Source: Neospora caninum Liverpool (Eukaryota; Apicomplexa; Conoidasida; Eucoccidiorida; Sarcocystidae). From it: a stretch of 64,000 nucleotides of DNA. The stretch covers positions 1,612,001 to 1,676,000 of the forward strand of contig NC_018393.1 of NCBI RefSeq assembly GCF_000208865.1, read 5' to 3'. The position numbers were made by a program, and so were the translations under genes. The notes under the pieces are model-generated. The model saw nothing but the letters and a program-made list of their open reading frames with translations. It did no database searches and was not told the DNA's origin. The number at the start of each line of letters is the position of its first letter. Position 1 is the first letter of the stretch. Shown here piece after piece: positions 12,263 through 24,000 of the stretch.

Positions 12263-13865
12263 CGTCACGGTTGGCTACTGGTACGGGACGGATGTAAGGT
12301 TGGCATGTTTTCGCAGCTTGGCACCCGCCGCCCGCGCTGCCGCGTGGCTGTCTGCCTAGTTGTTACTGATCAGACGCAGCCTGACAGACACGAGCACACG
12401 CCACAGAGGCCAGCTGTTTAACCCGTGATGCGAAACAACACGGGCATGGATCGTCCAAAGACAGCAGGTCGGGCGCAGCGCAGATGACCCTGAGTCGGGG
12501 GTAGCGTCCGGAAAATGCCACCGGACACTTGCCGGATAGAAACTGTCGTATAGTGCATACAACGCCACGGACGTTCAAACAAGACAAACCGTCACTCGAA
12601 GGCCTGCATAAGACCCACTCAAGCGAATCGAGAGTGAATCTCCTCGAGACTGTGAGGATTGCGTGACCCAGGCAACGGTGACTGGGCGGCGGTGCATCGA
12701 GTGGGACCGCAGACCCGCTGCTGTGCTCATCGGCAGTAAAACTTTCTAGAAGAAGAGAGTTACCCGTGTTCACTTACGAAAAAGGGGGTTGAACGAGCAG
12801 ATGTACTCCGAGTCGCCTCAGAACGCGACATCTCCGGGCAGTTTTGACAGCGAATAATGTGCATGCGCAGATAGCGTCGCTTCATGATACTTTTCGAGGC
12901 ATATGGCAGGAGTCTCCAGCGGTCGTCTAGACAGTTCGCAATTTTTCCTCCCGTCACTTTTTTCACGCTCAGGACGGCTTTGCCCATTCGTCTCATGAGC
13001 GTACTTACAGGTAAGTAGGGAAGAAAAATGGAGCGAGCTGCCTTCCGCAGTTGAGCCTCTGCACTACAGTGTGGCCGTGTCGCCTGTGTGTCTCCTCGGA
13101 CTGCCGATTGTGGAGGGAACGCAGCCCCGAGGTGTCCAGCTAACGATGCAGGATCAATAAGCAAAACCAACTGTCCTGTCGATGGAGATCTGCTACGACA
13201 CACGTTTCTCTGAAACGCTCTAAAAACGTGGATCCGACGCGGTCAGGGGCACCCCGTTTCCAGGTTGTCTCCTGGAAGCAGTGACCGTTAGTAGAATCAG
13301 CGCTGAGTGAGACGAGAGTGAAGAGAAAGAACAAGTGTTCCATGCAGCGCACCACACTTTACCACTTCTTTCAACACATCCATACTGCGATCAACTTGTG
13401 GTGTCAAATAAGAACAGGCAGTTAGCGGGATACAATCAAATATTTGACATGGCTTAAGCTTACGTTCTTTCTCGGAGTAAAGCCCCGATTTTTTCTTCCG
13501 TTACAGTTTGCGCGGTTCAACTCGAGACCACACCGCGGACCACGATGAGTTGTGACCATATATAAATATGGAAATCAGCAAAACAACTGGCAAGAGTCGT
13601 TGCACTAACAGTAACCGCACCGTCGCTCTAGACAACATAGGACATATTTAGCTTGATCGCCGAACTGGAACACAAACTCACACGAACCCAAACACATGAA
13701 CTCAACTGCGGCCGCTAGCAGTCCACTCTATTGTCCTTGTGCGGCCGCCTGCTGTGGAAGGCGTCGCGACACACAGCTGCTGTAAATCCGCCAGGAAAGT
13801 TCCCACGCTGTGTGCTTCAGTCAGCGTTTCTTCATCCGTGGTCTCTACGAAAGAGACATGTCTAT
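12263..13865. other. Spacer upstream of COQ8, no supported gene
   Basis: This should hold the COQ8 promoter and 5' UTR. Minus-strand open stretches at 13203-12760 and 12773-12363 contain Cys pairs, and a GTAAGT-type donor follows the codons for STPFF at 12776. I could not join them into a phase-consistent gene and found no similarity. Confidence 0.4.
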
Positions 13866-14641
13866 TTATGGAACACACCCGAGACACAAGGCACTCGTAG
13901 CTTTCTTCGGCATTGCTTTCGCCAAACGAGATAGGCACTTGCACTTCACAAAGTAACGGTCTCCGTCTGCTGGGACAGTTTCTTCGGAGCTGGACAACTG
14001 AAACTGAAAACAAACAGCCAGTGCAGCGCAGGACTCGGACGAGCGATCTCACGTGCGCAGTCCGTCGCTCGAAGCCCACCAGTGGTTTCCGGCTTCACAC
14101 AAAAGACGCTCGATGATCCTTCCTGGCTCTGAACAAAAAAGGGCCATTTTCACTAACTTTTACTGCGCATTCGAGGAAGCGTGCTTCTCTGTTTCATACC
14201 AGGGAATATCTATTACACTTTAACCACCAGCCAACCGTACCGAACTTTTGCCAGACGCAACAAGCTGAACCTCGCCATGGTGGGCTTACCCCACGAGGGC
14301 TAACTACCGGCTGCCTTCTTGTCGGGCAAACCACCGGACCCTGTCAGGTCTGGCCAGCATTCTCACTTCGTCGGCCACCTCCGTTGTTCGGGCTTTCCAA
14401 CCGAGAAACGGAACCAAAAGGTGTGTGTTATGGCTTTATATTTGGTCAGTTAAATGCGGCAGACTCTCGTGGTGTTGTGTAGAGAGGAAAGGTGGGGCTC
14501 GGCCGTGGTCTTGGCGGTAGAGGGAATTGGGAAAATGAGCGAGGCCCGGGCCGAATGCACCTGTTCTCTGAACTCGGGCAGTGTCTGCTTGTCTAATGGA
14601 CCCGCAAGCTCGTGCTGACGTTCGACATGGGTTCGAATCAT
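13866..14641 (-). CDS. Weak two-exon candidate, 70-aa protein of unknown function
   Basis: Exons 14641-14561 and 13997-13866. Exon 1 starts at an ATG in the context GAAAAATG, typical of coccidian starts, and ends at a CAG|GTGCAT donor. Exon 2 follows a TTTTCAGTTTCAG acceptor, is in phase, and ends with TAA. The product begins MIRTHVERQHEL and has a basic, Cys-containing end (YFVKCKCLSRLAKAM). The exon 2 sequence is also open in another frame (PLLCEVQVPISFGESNAEE, running to 13702), so the true frame is unclear. Another ORF with a real ATG lies just upstream (14943-14677, starting MRGQGKRYTEAGDIIEW). No family recognised. This could be non-coding. Confidence 0.25.
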
Positions 14642-15528
14642 TTTTCTGTAGACAGGCGTGTCCGTGGCACTACCGTCTAAGGATTAACAACAGCAGAAGC
14701 CGCTTCCTCCATACACAGAGTTGCTGATAACCTTGCAGTACTTGTTCTGGGCAATGGACTCTTTTTCGGGGGGAACTCCTCGTGACGAGTATTAGACACA
14801 TTCCCTGGCTGGGGGCCGCCTTCCGTCTTAGGGCCAATCGCCTTAACTGTCGGCCACCGCATTTCCTCTGTTCGTTCCAGGTTATCAACTGTCCACTCGA
14901 TTATATCTCCTGCCTCGGTGTATCGCTTCCCTTGCCCCCGCATCCAGAAGATTCTCTCTGGGAACTCCCAGGCTTCAGTTGTGCTGCATGTTAGGGAAGA
15001 GGCGGAATGTCACACTTTTTAGCGTCAACCTCTTTGTTCTCCTGGCATAAATTTCCTGCCCCAGGAACAGGAACCCACCTTTCTTGAGTCTTTCCTGACT
15101 CTAAGGACAGGGGGTGTTGCTTCAGGATGCAGGCAGATGGATTTGCTTCCCGGTCCGTTCCTATGACAGAGTTGCTCACTGCCCGTGCCACCCTCCCACC
15201 TGACGCTCTTGCATAGGAGTCCACTCAGGAAGATCACCCCTACGCTGAATGTTTTCTCCAGTGAACTTACTGCACATTGTTCCCAGGCACACATCTCACG
15301 TTTCTCGGTTCGCGTTGTAAAGAGTCTCAAATGTCCCTTGCTTCATTCACGACTATGAGCTGTTTCCATCAGCGCCCAACTGAAGAACGGACAAACGCGT
15401 CGTCCTTTGGAACTTCACTTCAACCTTCGTTTGTCCGGGTGCGACTTCTGACGAAGAATACGACGTACATCTTGCAAACGGAGAAAAAAGAATGGAAGCC
15501 CTTTGACGAATAGGTATGCAGAAGAGCT
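14642..15528. other. Unresolved stretch with short ORFs on both strands
   Basis: On the minus strand an ATG-initiated ORF at 14943-14677 (88 codons) has a coding-like composition but a poor start context. On the plus strand an open frame runs to a TAG at 15511, just before the next gene. I cannot support a gene here. Confidence 0.3.
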
Positions 15529-16224
15529 ATGGCAGAACTGTCGCGTACGCCAGACGCGCTGGCTGACTCGGTTTCTCACGAGATCCAGGGGGACCTTGGA
15601 CAGTCTTCTGTAGCTGCCGTGAATCTGCCGGATGATCGTGAGCTTGCTCGGACTTCAGGAGGAGGCCAAGATGTTCGCCTGCTAATTCACAGTGCCACAC
15701 ATTCCAGTGCGTCTCCTCAATCGAACGCTTTGGGCTCGCACGACGAGCAGCGTTATCATCTGCTTCCTCTCCCAGAGAGGGAGAAATCCAGTCGCCTCGG
15801 ACCAACCTCGCATATGATTTTAGTGACCGTCTTCGTTCTCCTCGCTGCCGTAATCCTTCTAATCGCGTCGTGTGCGCTGGCTGGCAGGTGAGATGAGTGA
15901 AATTATTCTCACAAACGCGGAGATCCCCACATGACCATGGTTGTTCGTTGCCTCCGCCTGCTGTTAGATGTGGTCTGCCTTGCCATGTGCTGCCATAAGA
16001 CGCATACCGTCTTGTGTGGCTGTCGCAGAGCTCGCTGGAAGCACTCGGTCCTCCTTACACACTGTCTGCTGGAGCTGCACATCGCTGTAGTCTTGCTGTT
16101 CCTGGTCATCGGACCTGCGGCGACGCTTCTGTGGAGATTCTGTAGAGACGAAGCAACTCCGCGTAAGAGGGGAGCCGTAGAAATTGAGAGGGCAAGTAGC
16201 CACCGGATTGGGAGTACTGTCTAA
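15529..16224 (+). CDS. Two-exon small protein with two transmembrane helices (184 aa)
   Basis: Exons 15529-15887 and 16029-16224. The donor GGCAG|GTGAGA and acceptor TGTCGCAG fit the consensus. The phase agrees (AG + A gives Arg at residue 120). The start is GCTATGG, preceded by an in-frame TAG at 15511. The N-terminal 90 residues are polar. Helix 1, about residues 96-118, reads ILVTVFVLLAAVILLIASCA. Helix 2, about 136-156, reads IAVVLLFLVIGPAATLL. A short basic tail follows. No signal peptide or known domain, so it would insert by its internal helices. Without the intron the ORF would end at 15891 as a tail-anchored protein of 120 residues. Function unknown. It is followed in the same direction by another two-TM candidate. 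Confidence 0.5.
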
Positions 16225-16374
16225 CACTGTTTCTGGGGGTTCTTCGGAGGGGGTTCAGGGTTGAGGCAAGAATACAGAAGAAACGTTCGAGAGCCTTCGG
16301 GCGTAAGGTAGAGAAGATATGACCTGGTCTCTGATCAGTCTCAATCAGTGGGGCGTCCAGTGCTGCGGGGCAAT

Positions 16375-17496
16375 ATGAAGACACACCATGGCACAGCACG
16401 TCAGGCGTCCTGTCCACCTCGCTCTTTCACTAGCTACCTTCGCTCTGTTGTTCGTGTTTCAGAGAAGGCGGAAAGACGTGAACGCGTCACCTCCGTCATC
16501 ATTTCCTCCTTTGAGATTTCAACAGCGTTTGCATTCTTATTCGTCGTCGTACATATTCTGTACCTTCCCCCCCTGTCGGCATTTGATGGCACCGGACACC
16601 AGGACTACTGGCCCACCTCTCTCTCAGCCGCGTCTGTACCGTGGTCGACATCTTTCATCTCCATTTCCTCACCTTCCTTCAACGCTCTCTATGACGTTGG
16701 CCGTGGAGAGGAACGTGTGAAACACCCCATTGGCGCTACTCACGGCCGAGAAGCAGCAACCGATCAAAACAGTCCAGACCCTCTTTCTCACGGGAGTGTT
16801 TCGGGACTCTCAGATGGCACACCGCCCGCTGCGAAAACGTTGCACGTTACAGCCAGAAAGAGTGACACCCGGAGAATGGAACATAGACGCATTCCCTACT
16901 ACTCCGAACACATGGGTGGTCTCATGCACCGGCACGAGGAGCTGTTTCGTCAAGGAAAACAGCTTTTGTCTTCTTCCCAAGAGTCTCGAGCACGCGACTT
17001 GCCAAACCTCCGCCTCTCAAGCTACCCAGAAGATAACTTCCACCCTCAGTTGAGAGTTACGGGAAGAGGGAGCCGAAAAAGCTCGAAGACCGCGCAAGTG
17101 GCTCACTCTCAGAGCTCGCCACAACGTTGGAAAGCCACGCCGTCCCCTGAAAGGCCAGGCAGCCGTCGCGGCGGTAGTCTCCGCTCTGGACCTGCTCACA
17201 CGGCAGGGACACGCGATTCTCGTCAATCAGAGAGAACGACAAACCATAGACACGATGCCGAGTCCGTGTCGTTTGTGGAATCCTTGGTATCAAAGGCTGT
17301 GGAAAACGTGCTTTCTCATCCTGCCGGGTGGAATCAACTAGAAACTGAGTTATCCCGAGACGTCGCCACGAAAAGCTGGCTGTTGACGATGAAAACGATC
17401 ATTTTAATTGGGACCGTGAGCTGGGTAATTTTCATGGCCGTGTCCGGAGTCCTAACACGGATTAATAGATCACTGAAGTCACAGGCTGCAAGGTAA
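16375..17496 (+). CDS. Putative single-exon protein with N- and C-terminal membrane segments (373 aa)
   Basis: The first ATG in the long open frame is at 16375 (MKTHHG). Residues about 39-64 are hydrophobic and could act as a signal anchor. The middle is long, polar and Ser/Arg-rich. Residues about 336-360 (IILIGTVSWVIFMAVSGVL) form a clear C-terminal membrane helix with a short basic tail. Thirteen bases downstream, in another frame, an ATG in the better context ACACCATGG starts MAQHVRRPVHLALSLATF, which looks like a signal peptide. A small unrecognised intron could therefore join that start to the long frame, but I found no convincing splice pair. No homologue recognised. The architecture resembles coccidian secretory-organelle proteins, but that is only an inference. 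Confidence 0.45.
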   Translation: MKTHHGTARQASCPPRSFTSYLRSVVRVSEKAERRERVTSVIISSFEISTAFAFLFVVVHILYLPPLSAFDGTGHQDYWPTSLSAASVPWSTSFISISSPSFNALYDVGRGEERVKHPIGATHGREAATDQNSPDPLSHGSVSGLSDGTPPAAKTLHVTARKSDTRRMEHRRIPYYSEHMGGLMHRHEELFRQGKQLLSSSQESRARDLPNLRLSSYPEDNFHPQLRVTGRGSRKSSKTAQVAHSQSSPQRWKATPSPERPGSRRGGSLRSGPAHTAGTRDSRQSERTTNHRHDAESVSFVESLVSKAVENVLSHPAGWNQLETELSRDVATKSWLLTMKTIILIGTVSWVIFMAVSGVLTRINRSLKSQAAR

Positions 17497-17943
17497 ACTG
17501 TGTTAAAGGCTGACAATGTCTGGGAGAAGATTGACATTGACACATGAGGGTCTACATCGTTCAGAATCGCTGGGATACGCTTCGTTTTCGGGCGACGCCG
17601 TCCTTAGTAACAAGGCTAAGAAAACTAGCTATCCGTGTGCCCTAAAGGCGTGGAGAATCCTGCTGTTGGAGTGGGAGATGCATCTTGTCATCTGACTGGA
17701 GTGCAGTAGTTACTAGCAAGGAGTAACGTGCATGTCTCAGGGGCGCGCGAGATGACACTGTGACTCAGGGGCTACCCCGGTTGCCTTATTGAAGGGCCCT
17801 TACAGTTCAGTGTCCTTTCGTTACCTGTGAATCAGGGGACGTGGCCTTTGCAAACGACAATATGCCGTTCGGTGTCTACGGTGCATTGCAGCCAATTCAT
17901 TATTTGCTGCTCTGTAGCGGCTCTCGCTGGGTTCCTGGCCGCC

Positions 17944-18504
17944 ATGCTTCCGCTCCTTGACATCGCCAGACAGCCCGGGCCCGATGCTCCAGGATACGAG
18001 GTAAATCTCAGAAAATATCTCAGTGTACCAGTTGGCGAAGTGTTGTCCTTCGCATTGCGCGCCACGGGATCCGACAGCGGGCGTAGCGGCACCGTGCGAG
18101 ACATAGCGCCGTCAGCTTACGCTTCAGACGCACGCGCGTGGCTTGAAAGGGTATTACCGCAAAACCTTGGTACTGCGTACAGGGTTTCTGGTCGCTGGCG
18201 TACAAAAAGGGTCGTTCGCCCGTTTGCCTGCTTTCTTGCTTGCCTCCAGCGGCTGCCATTTGGTGAGGCTGCACCAGCAGCGTTGGCTGCATACCTTGTC
18301 GTTGACGGTATTACAAACATTCTCACTGAGCCAGAAATGGAGGTAGGCAAGTTGAGCGCAGCAACCAGGCCCCTGGGCACAGCGTGCACACCAAGCCGTG
18401 GCACGGTTGAGTCGGCAAGCACCACACGGATGGTAGCTACTGCTAGCCCATGTTCACTTGCTACACGCGAACGGGACCAGCCTGACGTTGCAATGCGAAG
18501 ATAG
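17944..18504 (+). CDS. Uncertain ORF, 186 aa or part of a longer exon
   Basis: The ATG at 17944 sits in a GCCGCCATG context. Upstream the frame stays open for 39 more codons and is hydrophobic (SQFIICCSVAALAGFLAAML). A possible acceptor GTGCATTGCAG lies at 17878-17888, so the real N-terminus may be a signal peptide supplied by an upstream exon. Mid-protein reads like ordinary coding sequence (GYEVNLRKYLSVPVGEVLSF). No family recognised. It could be chance. Confidence 0.25.
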   Translation: MLPLLDIARQPGPDAPGYEVNLRKYLSVPVGEVLSFALRATGSDSGRSGTVRDIAPSAYASDARAWLERVLPQNLGTAYRVSGRWRTKRVVRPFACFLACLQRLPFGEAAPAALAAYLVVDGITNILTEPEMEVGKLSAATRPLGTACTPSRGTVESASTTRMVATASPCSLATRERDQPDVAMRR

Positions 18505-19882
18505 TTGGGCCGCTGCGCGTAGCGTTAGAGGGGACTGTGTAGACGCAATTCCACGTGCGCGCTGTCTCATCAGCTGTTGCGCAGGGCAGAAACACATATG
18601 AATGACGGTGCACCTGGGAGCCGCAGAGTGACTATGAGAGCAAATGTGTGAGAGGCGAAGCAGCAAGTCCATCAACGGGAAACAGACTCGGCCTATGCAA
18701 TGCAATATCACTGCTCAGGAGGCAGAGGTTTTCAACCTATCAGGAAAACACAATCGATCGTCACCGATTTTATGGTGTGCTGGTTACAAGTCAGGAACCT
18801 GACACCGCAGGACAGGAAATACCCGTGACGCCAACCAGTCTGTCAGTTTCAAGCCCCCAGGAGACTGAGTAACTCCTTCCAGCATCCGGTTTCTTGGAAC
18901 AGGAGATTCGTGCCGATGGGGGACTCCGCGGCGAGCCACGATGAAGATGGCAGCTCGAGATCCGTTTTGGGGCTGGTCAAACTACAGATGCATGCAAGAA
19001 AAATGTTTCACAGCTGATACTAGACCGAGTGTTTTACGAACTGGAACTAAACACATTTCGGAGGAGTCCAGAGGCAACACGAGCTCCAGCATACGAGACG
19101 GATTGAATCATATGGTAGAAGACTCCAGAACAGAAATTTGACGCCAGTTACCCCAGAGCATTTGATCTTGCGACGTGCGACCCAGAGAGTGTGGAACGGC
19201 GAATAACTGCTTTGAGATAGACGTCGTGGCACAGAAGTCGCGTCTCTGTTTCACGTGCGGATGGAACCAGCCGTGAACGGATTGGGTCCTCAGGCACTCC
19301 TTCATTGTCTTCCAACGGCAAAGAAAAGGCGAAGACCGTTGTTAGGAAATAAAGGTCTCCCCTAAAGATTAGTGACACCAAGAAAACTTGTGACGCTTGG
19401 CTGTAGTCTCCTGCGAACAGTGATTGTATCGCTCTCGACTCCGTCAGACAGACAGCTCCAGTAAACAGCTGGACGACTCGTCTCCCCGATGCATTCAGCG
19501 AAGATCGTGAGAGCAGCCGAGATTATATCGCTGCTCATCCGACGGCTGACACATGAGGAGGGTACCAGAAGAGACAGACGAAAAAAAAAATTTGCGGCAG
19601 ACTGCGCACACATCCTCATAGAGCAGACCCAGTCACGAGATATCATTTAGCGAGGCTCAGCGTAGGAAGAGTATCGGTATGCCCCGTTCCGGATAGCTTG
19701 AAGCTGCGAAAGAGTATAAGACAGTTTAAGAAGGTTTTGTCTTTGACTCAACGGCTATTTGACTGTTTTCGTGTTCTAACGCAAGAGCTGTAGAACAAGC
19801 GACGCAAACAACGAACACAGGATACCCTTCACAGAAAAAAGGTAGAACCTGGTTCCAGCAAAAGAGATGATCCCTGAAAGAC
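18505..19882. other. Spacer with no supported gene
   Basis: Only short ORFs occur on either strand, none with convincing splice sites or protein character. Confidence 0.4.
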
Positions 19883-20902
19883 ATGCCACACATCTGGCTT
19901 CAAAAACGAGCATTTTCCGGTGCTTCAGTGCTCTTTCGCAGTACGCGCGGGAGATTCACACTCGCGCACGGATCTGTTTGCACCGGAGCGGACACCACCG
20001 CTAGACATACGAAAGCAGCTTGTACACCGGAACTTGCGAGACGCTTTTCAGGTGAATTTGTCCTGCTTCGTTCTCTCAGGAGACCTCCGCTTTCTCTACA
20101 GAACGTGCCTCTCCACTCCGGAGTTCCCTTTCTGCCGTGCCTCTACAAGCCACAGAAGGCGCCGATGCCGTCTCTCTTGACAGCGATGGTCTTCGATAGG
20201 ATTCGTCGCCTGCCGCACGATTCCCACAGCCAGACCCCCAGGCTAACCTCTCGCCCCCTCTCACTCCAACGGAAAAGGAAGAAATGTGACCGGCGACCGC
20301 GCAATCGTTGACACGGATCCGGTGACAGCACCGCGCTACCATTCCAGGGAAGAGACAGCTACGCTGCCTTCTCCCCTTGTCCCCCTTGTCATTTCTCTCC
20401 GCTTGCCTTTCCCTTCTCGAGTCCGTGGCACATCGCCCGCAGGCTTCTCGCTGCGTCACCTAAACCCGTCTCTGTTTCAGGGAGCTCGACCGTCTCCTGG
20501 CGCCCTGCTGGTCTACGCTTCGAGCCCCGCCCCACCGGAGACCGACTGGGTCTGGCCTGGCGCGTCTGCGTGCCTGCCATCAGGGACGGCGGGCGAGTCC
20601 GGAGCGGGGCCTTCTTCGACAGGATGGGCGGTTCCCCGAGACCTCGCGGGGAGAAAGAAAGAGGAGGAAAGCCCAGGTAAGGCCAATCTGTGGGCAAAAC
20701 GAAGCCGCGTACCCAAGAGACGTCGTGGAAACACGGGGCAAACGCACCACGAAGAGGATCCACAAGAAACGTATCACCTCGTTCTCCCTTAAAAAGAACT
20801 GACGATATGCCAGGGATGTGTTCTAGGTTGAGTCGGAAAAGGCCGTTTGAAAGCTGTTTTTGTAAATGCTGCCGGCCACCAAACAGGAAGAACATCTTGT
20901 GA
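19883..20902 (+). CDS. Three-exon candidate, basic 146-aa protein, possibly organellar
   Basis: Exons 19883-20051, 20481-20676 and 20827-20902. Donors TTTTCAG|GTGAAT and GCCCAG|GTAAGG and acceptors CTCTGTTTCAG and GTTCTAG are all good. The phases (1, then 2) join without a stop, giving 147 codons. The N-terminus MPHIWLQKRAFSGASVLFRS is basic and hydroxylated with no acidic residues, as in a mitochondrial presequence. The middle contains RLGLAWRVCVPAIRDGGRV. The end is a Cys-rich basic tail, SCFCKCCRPPNRKNIL. No family recognised. The stop lies 180 bp from the stop of the TBC gene, which converges from the other strand. The consistent splicing is the main support. Confidence 0.4.
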
Positions 20903-21081
20903 AACCTACCGTCGGTGTGCGACTAGCAAGGAGTGCAGAAGGAACTCTAAGGAACGCGCGAAAACGTCGGAAGTGAACAAGTGAACAACCCAGCACCAAA
21001 GAACACGGCCTCTCTTCAAGGGTTTTGTCTCCGCAAGCTGATTCCACCCCCCACATCCTTGCACACCGGGCTACAAGATTC

Positions 21082-24000
21082 TCACTTGTTGACAGGAAGC
21101 AGCCTCGTGATGACTCCCACAAAGCCACGCTTGGAACCCCCGCTCTTCGCCACCTGCTTCCCCTCACCGCCCGAGCACTCATCGCCTTCCGGCCCCGTTC
21201 GACCTCGCTGCGAATCCTGCTCCTGACACGCCCCCGTTGACTCCAGCGGTGTCTCCTCCGCTACGACTGGCGATGCTGGAACCGCGACACTCGAGGGCCT
21301 GCGTGTCCGGCGAGGGGAACCGCTTGGAGTGGAAGAAGAAAGCGTAGAAAGCTGAGGACAGGATGAAACAGTGCTGGTTTCCGTTTCCACTGTTGACGCT
21401 CGCTTGTTGCAAGGCGTGAGATGAGGCCCTGTTTGAAGGCGCTTGCAACATCGAGGGGACAGCTCCACCAGCCTCATAGCGATTGCCTCTTCTCTCTCCT
21501 CTCCAGTTAAGCGGTAACAAGGTAAGAAGCCTTCTCGTTCAGCCTCATCCTGGAGGTTCTCTGCATTCAGGACTAACGCTTCTCCACTATTCCGCCTTCT
21601 CTCCGTCGTCTCCTCGTCCGCTGGCTCCTCGAGGAGTGGCGAAGATCCGTCGGATGAGGCCCCAAACGCCACAGCTTGTTTCTTCTCAGTGCCCTGATCC
21701 TTGGCGTCTGCCCCGCCCTCCTCGCGGCGCTGCTCCCCTTCCCCCTTTGGTGCGCCTTCGCCCTTTCCCCACGGCGTTCCTGTGCGCCGAAGTTTGCTGG
21801 GGAAGCGATCGAAACTACACTGACCACGTGCGGAAACACCACAAGCCGGTTTGGGAAGTTTCGCTCGGTTTGCGCGGGATGCACGAGACGACGGAGACAC
21901 AGATCCTCTCCTCTCCTCCGTTTCAGATTCCTCTCCCTCGTTGCCTATGCCACTCCATCCCCGAACAAATGACACAGCCTCCAGCGATTCACAGGCGCTC
22001 GGAAAATGTGCACGAAGTTCCGCGCACACAGATCTCTCTCTCCGCGTCCTCCCGGATTCCTCCGTTGCTTCTGTGCGTCTCCCGTCCTCCCCTGAACAGC
22101 GAAGAGCGGCCGCTGCCTCTCGGCCGTGGAGAGAAGAAGCTTTGGGACTACGGGGAGGAAAGGAAGTCGAGGGGCTGGCGAGCTTGACCTCGGACGCCTT
22201 GGCAAACGGGGCGCGACAACCTGCGTCTGCCCGCTCGGGGAGTTGCCACGCCGCCTCGGAGGCGAAAGAAGCCGGCGACGCATTTAACGCGTCAACCGGA
22301 GAAGACGGCGGCGAGCGCGCATGCTGGACCGTTGCACTGTGCGCCACGGGAGCTGAGGCGGACCCTAGGATTGCCTCGGCGTCTGCGCCGTCCGAGAGCG
22401 ACGACGCCCGACGGCGAAGTGTCTCGCCTTCGCCTTCAGGCCGCAGCGGAATCTGACGGGGAGAAAAGGGGCGAGGGAGCGAGGGCCTTTGTCTGGAATC
22501 AGCGGCTCCGCATGGTGCGGCTGACGGCGAGGCGGAGGATACAGTTCGCGAAGAGGAGCGGTCTGATAAACAATCACCTAGGGAGAGGGAGAAAGCAATC
22601 GAGCGCAACGCAGCCACAAAGTGGAGAAGAACGGAAACGTGGAGAGCTGACACGAGAACACAAGGGCACCAGAAGCGGACAAAAAGAAGGGTGGGACGGA
22701 GGAGAGAACGAAACGGAGTGGTTAAGCGGAACACCTGCTAATCTAGGACATGCGCAGGTTTCGAGGGTGCCGACGGCCAGTCAGCTGCTACCCCGCCGGA
22801 CTGTTTGGAAGAACGAGAGGATTCACCGCATGAAACGCGCTATCGGTATGCGCGTGGAGAGAGGTAAGACGACAGAGAAAAAAAACAGGGGTCCGGCTCC
22901 GTCTCTCGCGTTCCGGGTTTCCCGGCCGCGAAAGTCTATCGTCTCCGTCTCCTCTTCGGCATATCATGCATTCCCTCGAGACCCAGCCTTCGGCCTACCT
23001 GCCGAAGACGAACACCTCTGTCGAGGATCTTCACCTTCCTCTCCTGTTCGCTCTCGCTCGCGTTCTTTCCTTCCTCTCGTCTCTGAAAAAACAGTCGGCT
23101 TTTCCCCGTCCTCTGTTGCCGCCGATCGGAGAGTAGGATCCGGTGGAAACGCGCAACCAGGAGACACTGGACACCGTGGCGGTTGGATTTCGTTTCTCCT
23201 CCCCTCCCCAGGAGAAGCCGACTCGTCTGGTGACTCGGATGCAGCCTTCCCCCCCCCCACATGCCTATCGAATTCTTCTCCCGCTCCGCCCGCTCTGCCG
23301 GGTTCCTGTACCGTCCTCGCCGCCTCTCCGTTTCGCTTCCCTTTTGCCTCAGCACTGGCAGGGATTTCTGCGGAACTCCAGGAACTGCTTCCAGATTCAC
23401 TACAACCGGTCCCTGCCGATCCTGCGCACTCTTCCCTTTTTGTCTCGTGTCCCTCTCCTTCCCTTTGGGTGCCTCGCTCGCCACCCGCCTGACGTCCGGG
23501 ATGTTTCTGTTCCTTTGTCGTCGCTCTCTTGCGCTTTCTATCCTCGTTCTCCTCACGGACGTTCACGTCTTCGGAAGCGCCGGAAACCGCGGAGAGTGGC
23601 GAAGCCAGGAACTTCGACTCTGTCCCTCTCTCGTTGTGTTCACCGTGACTGGAGACACCAGGCGTGTGGGCCGCCGAGACAGAACCAGTTGCGAGACCAC
23701 CGGCTACTGGAGACAGAGAGCGAAAAGAGACACTCCCGCTGCTTGCCCGTCTGCTGCAGCGAAGTGGCGAGAGCGTGGCCTGGAGCCGTAAGTGGCTGTG
23801 GAGGGGAGAAGACTCAAAGAGCATTTCTGCCTGTTGCATTTCCTCCGTTTCACCCGCGTCCCGCTCGCACATCCTCAGAGACGGAAACGGAGAGGAATGA
23901 GGTGAAGAACCGCGCGGCCGGTGCATTGGCGACGAAGGGGAAAACTCGGGCTGCTCTCTGCTGGCGAGAGAAAAGACGGGCTCGGCTGCCGGCTCTTCAC

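Noticed and set aside
22578..22734. Hydrophobic N-terminus of a 550-codon ORF in the TBC gene 3' part
   Set aside because: Same reason: it is intron sequence before the acceptor CTCTCCCTAG. The exon starts at 22577 and continues the TBC protein in phase.
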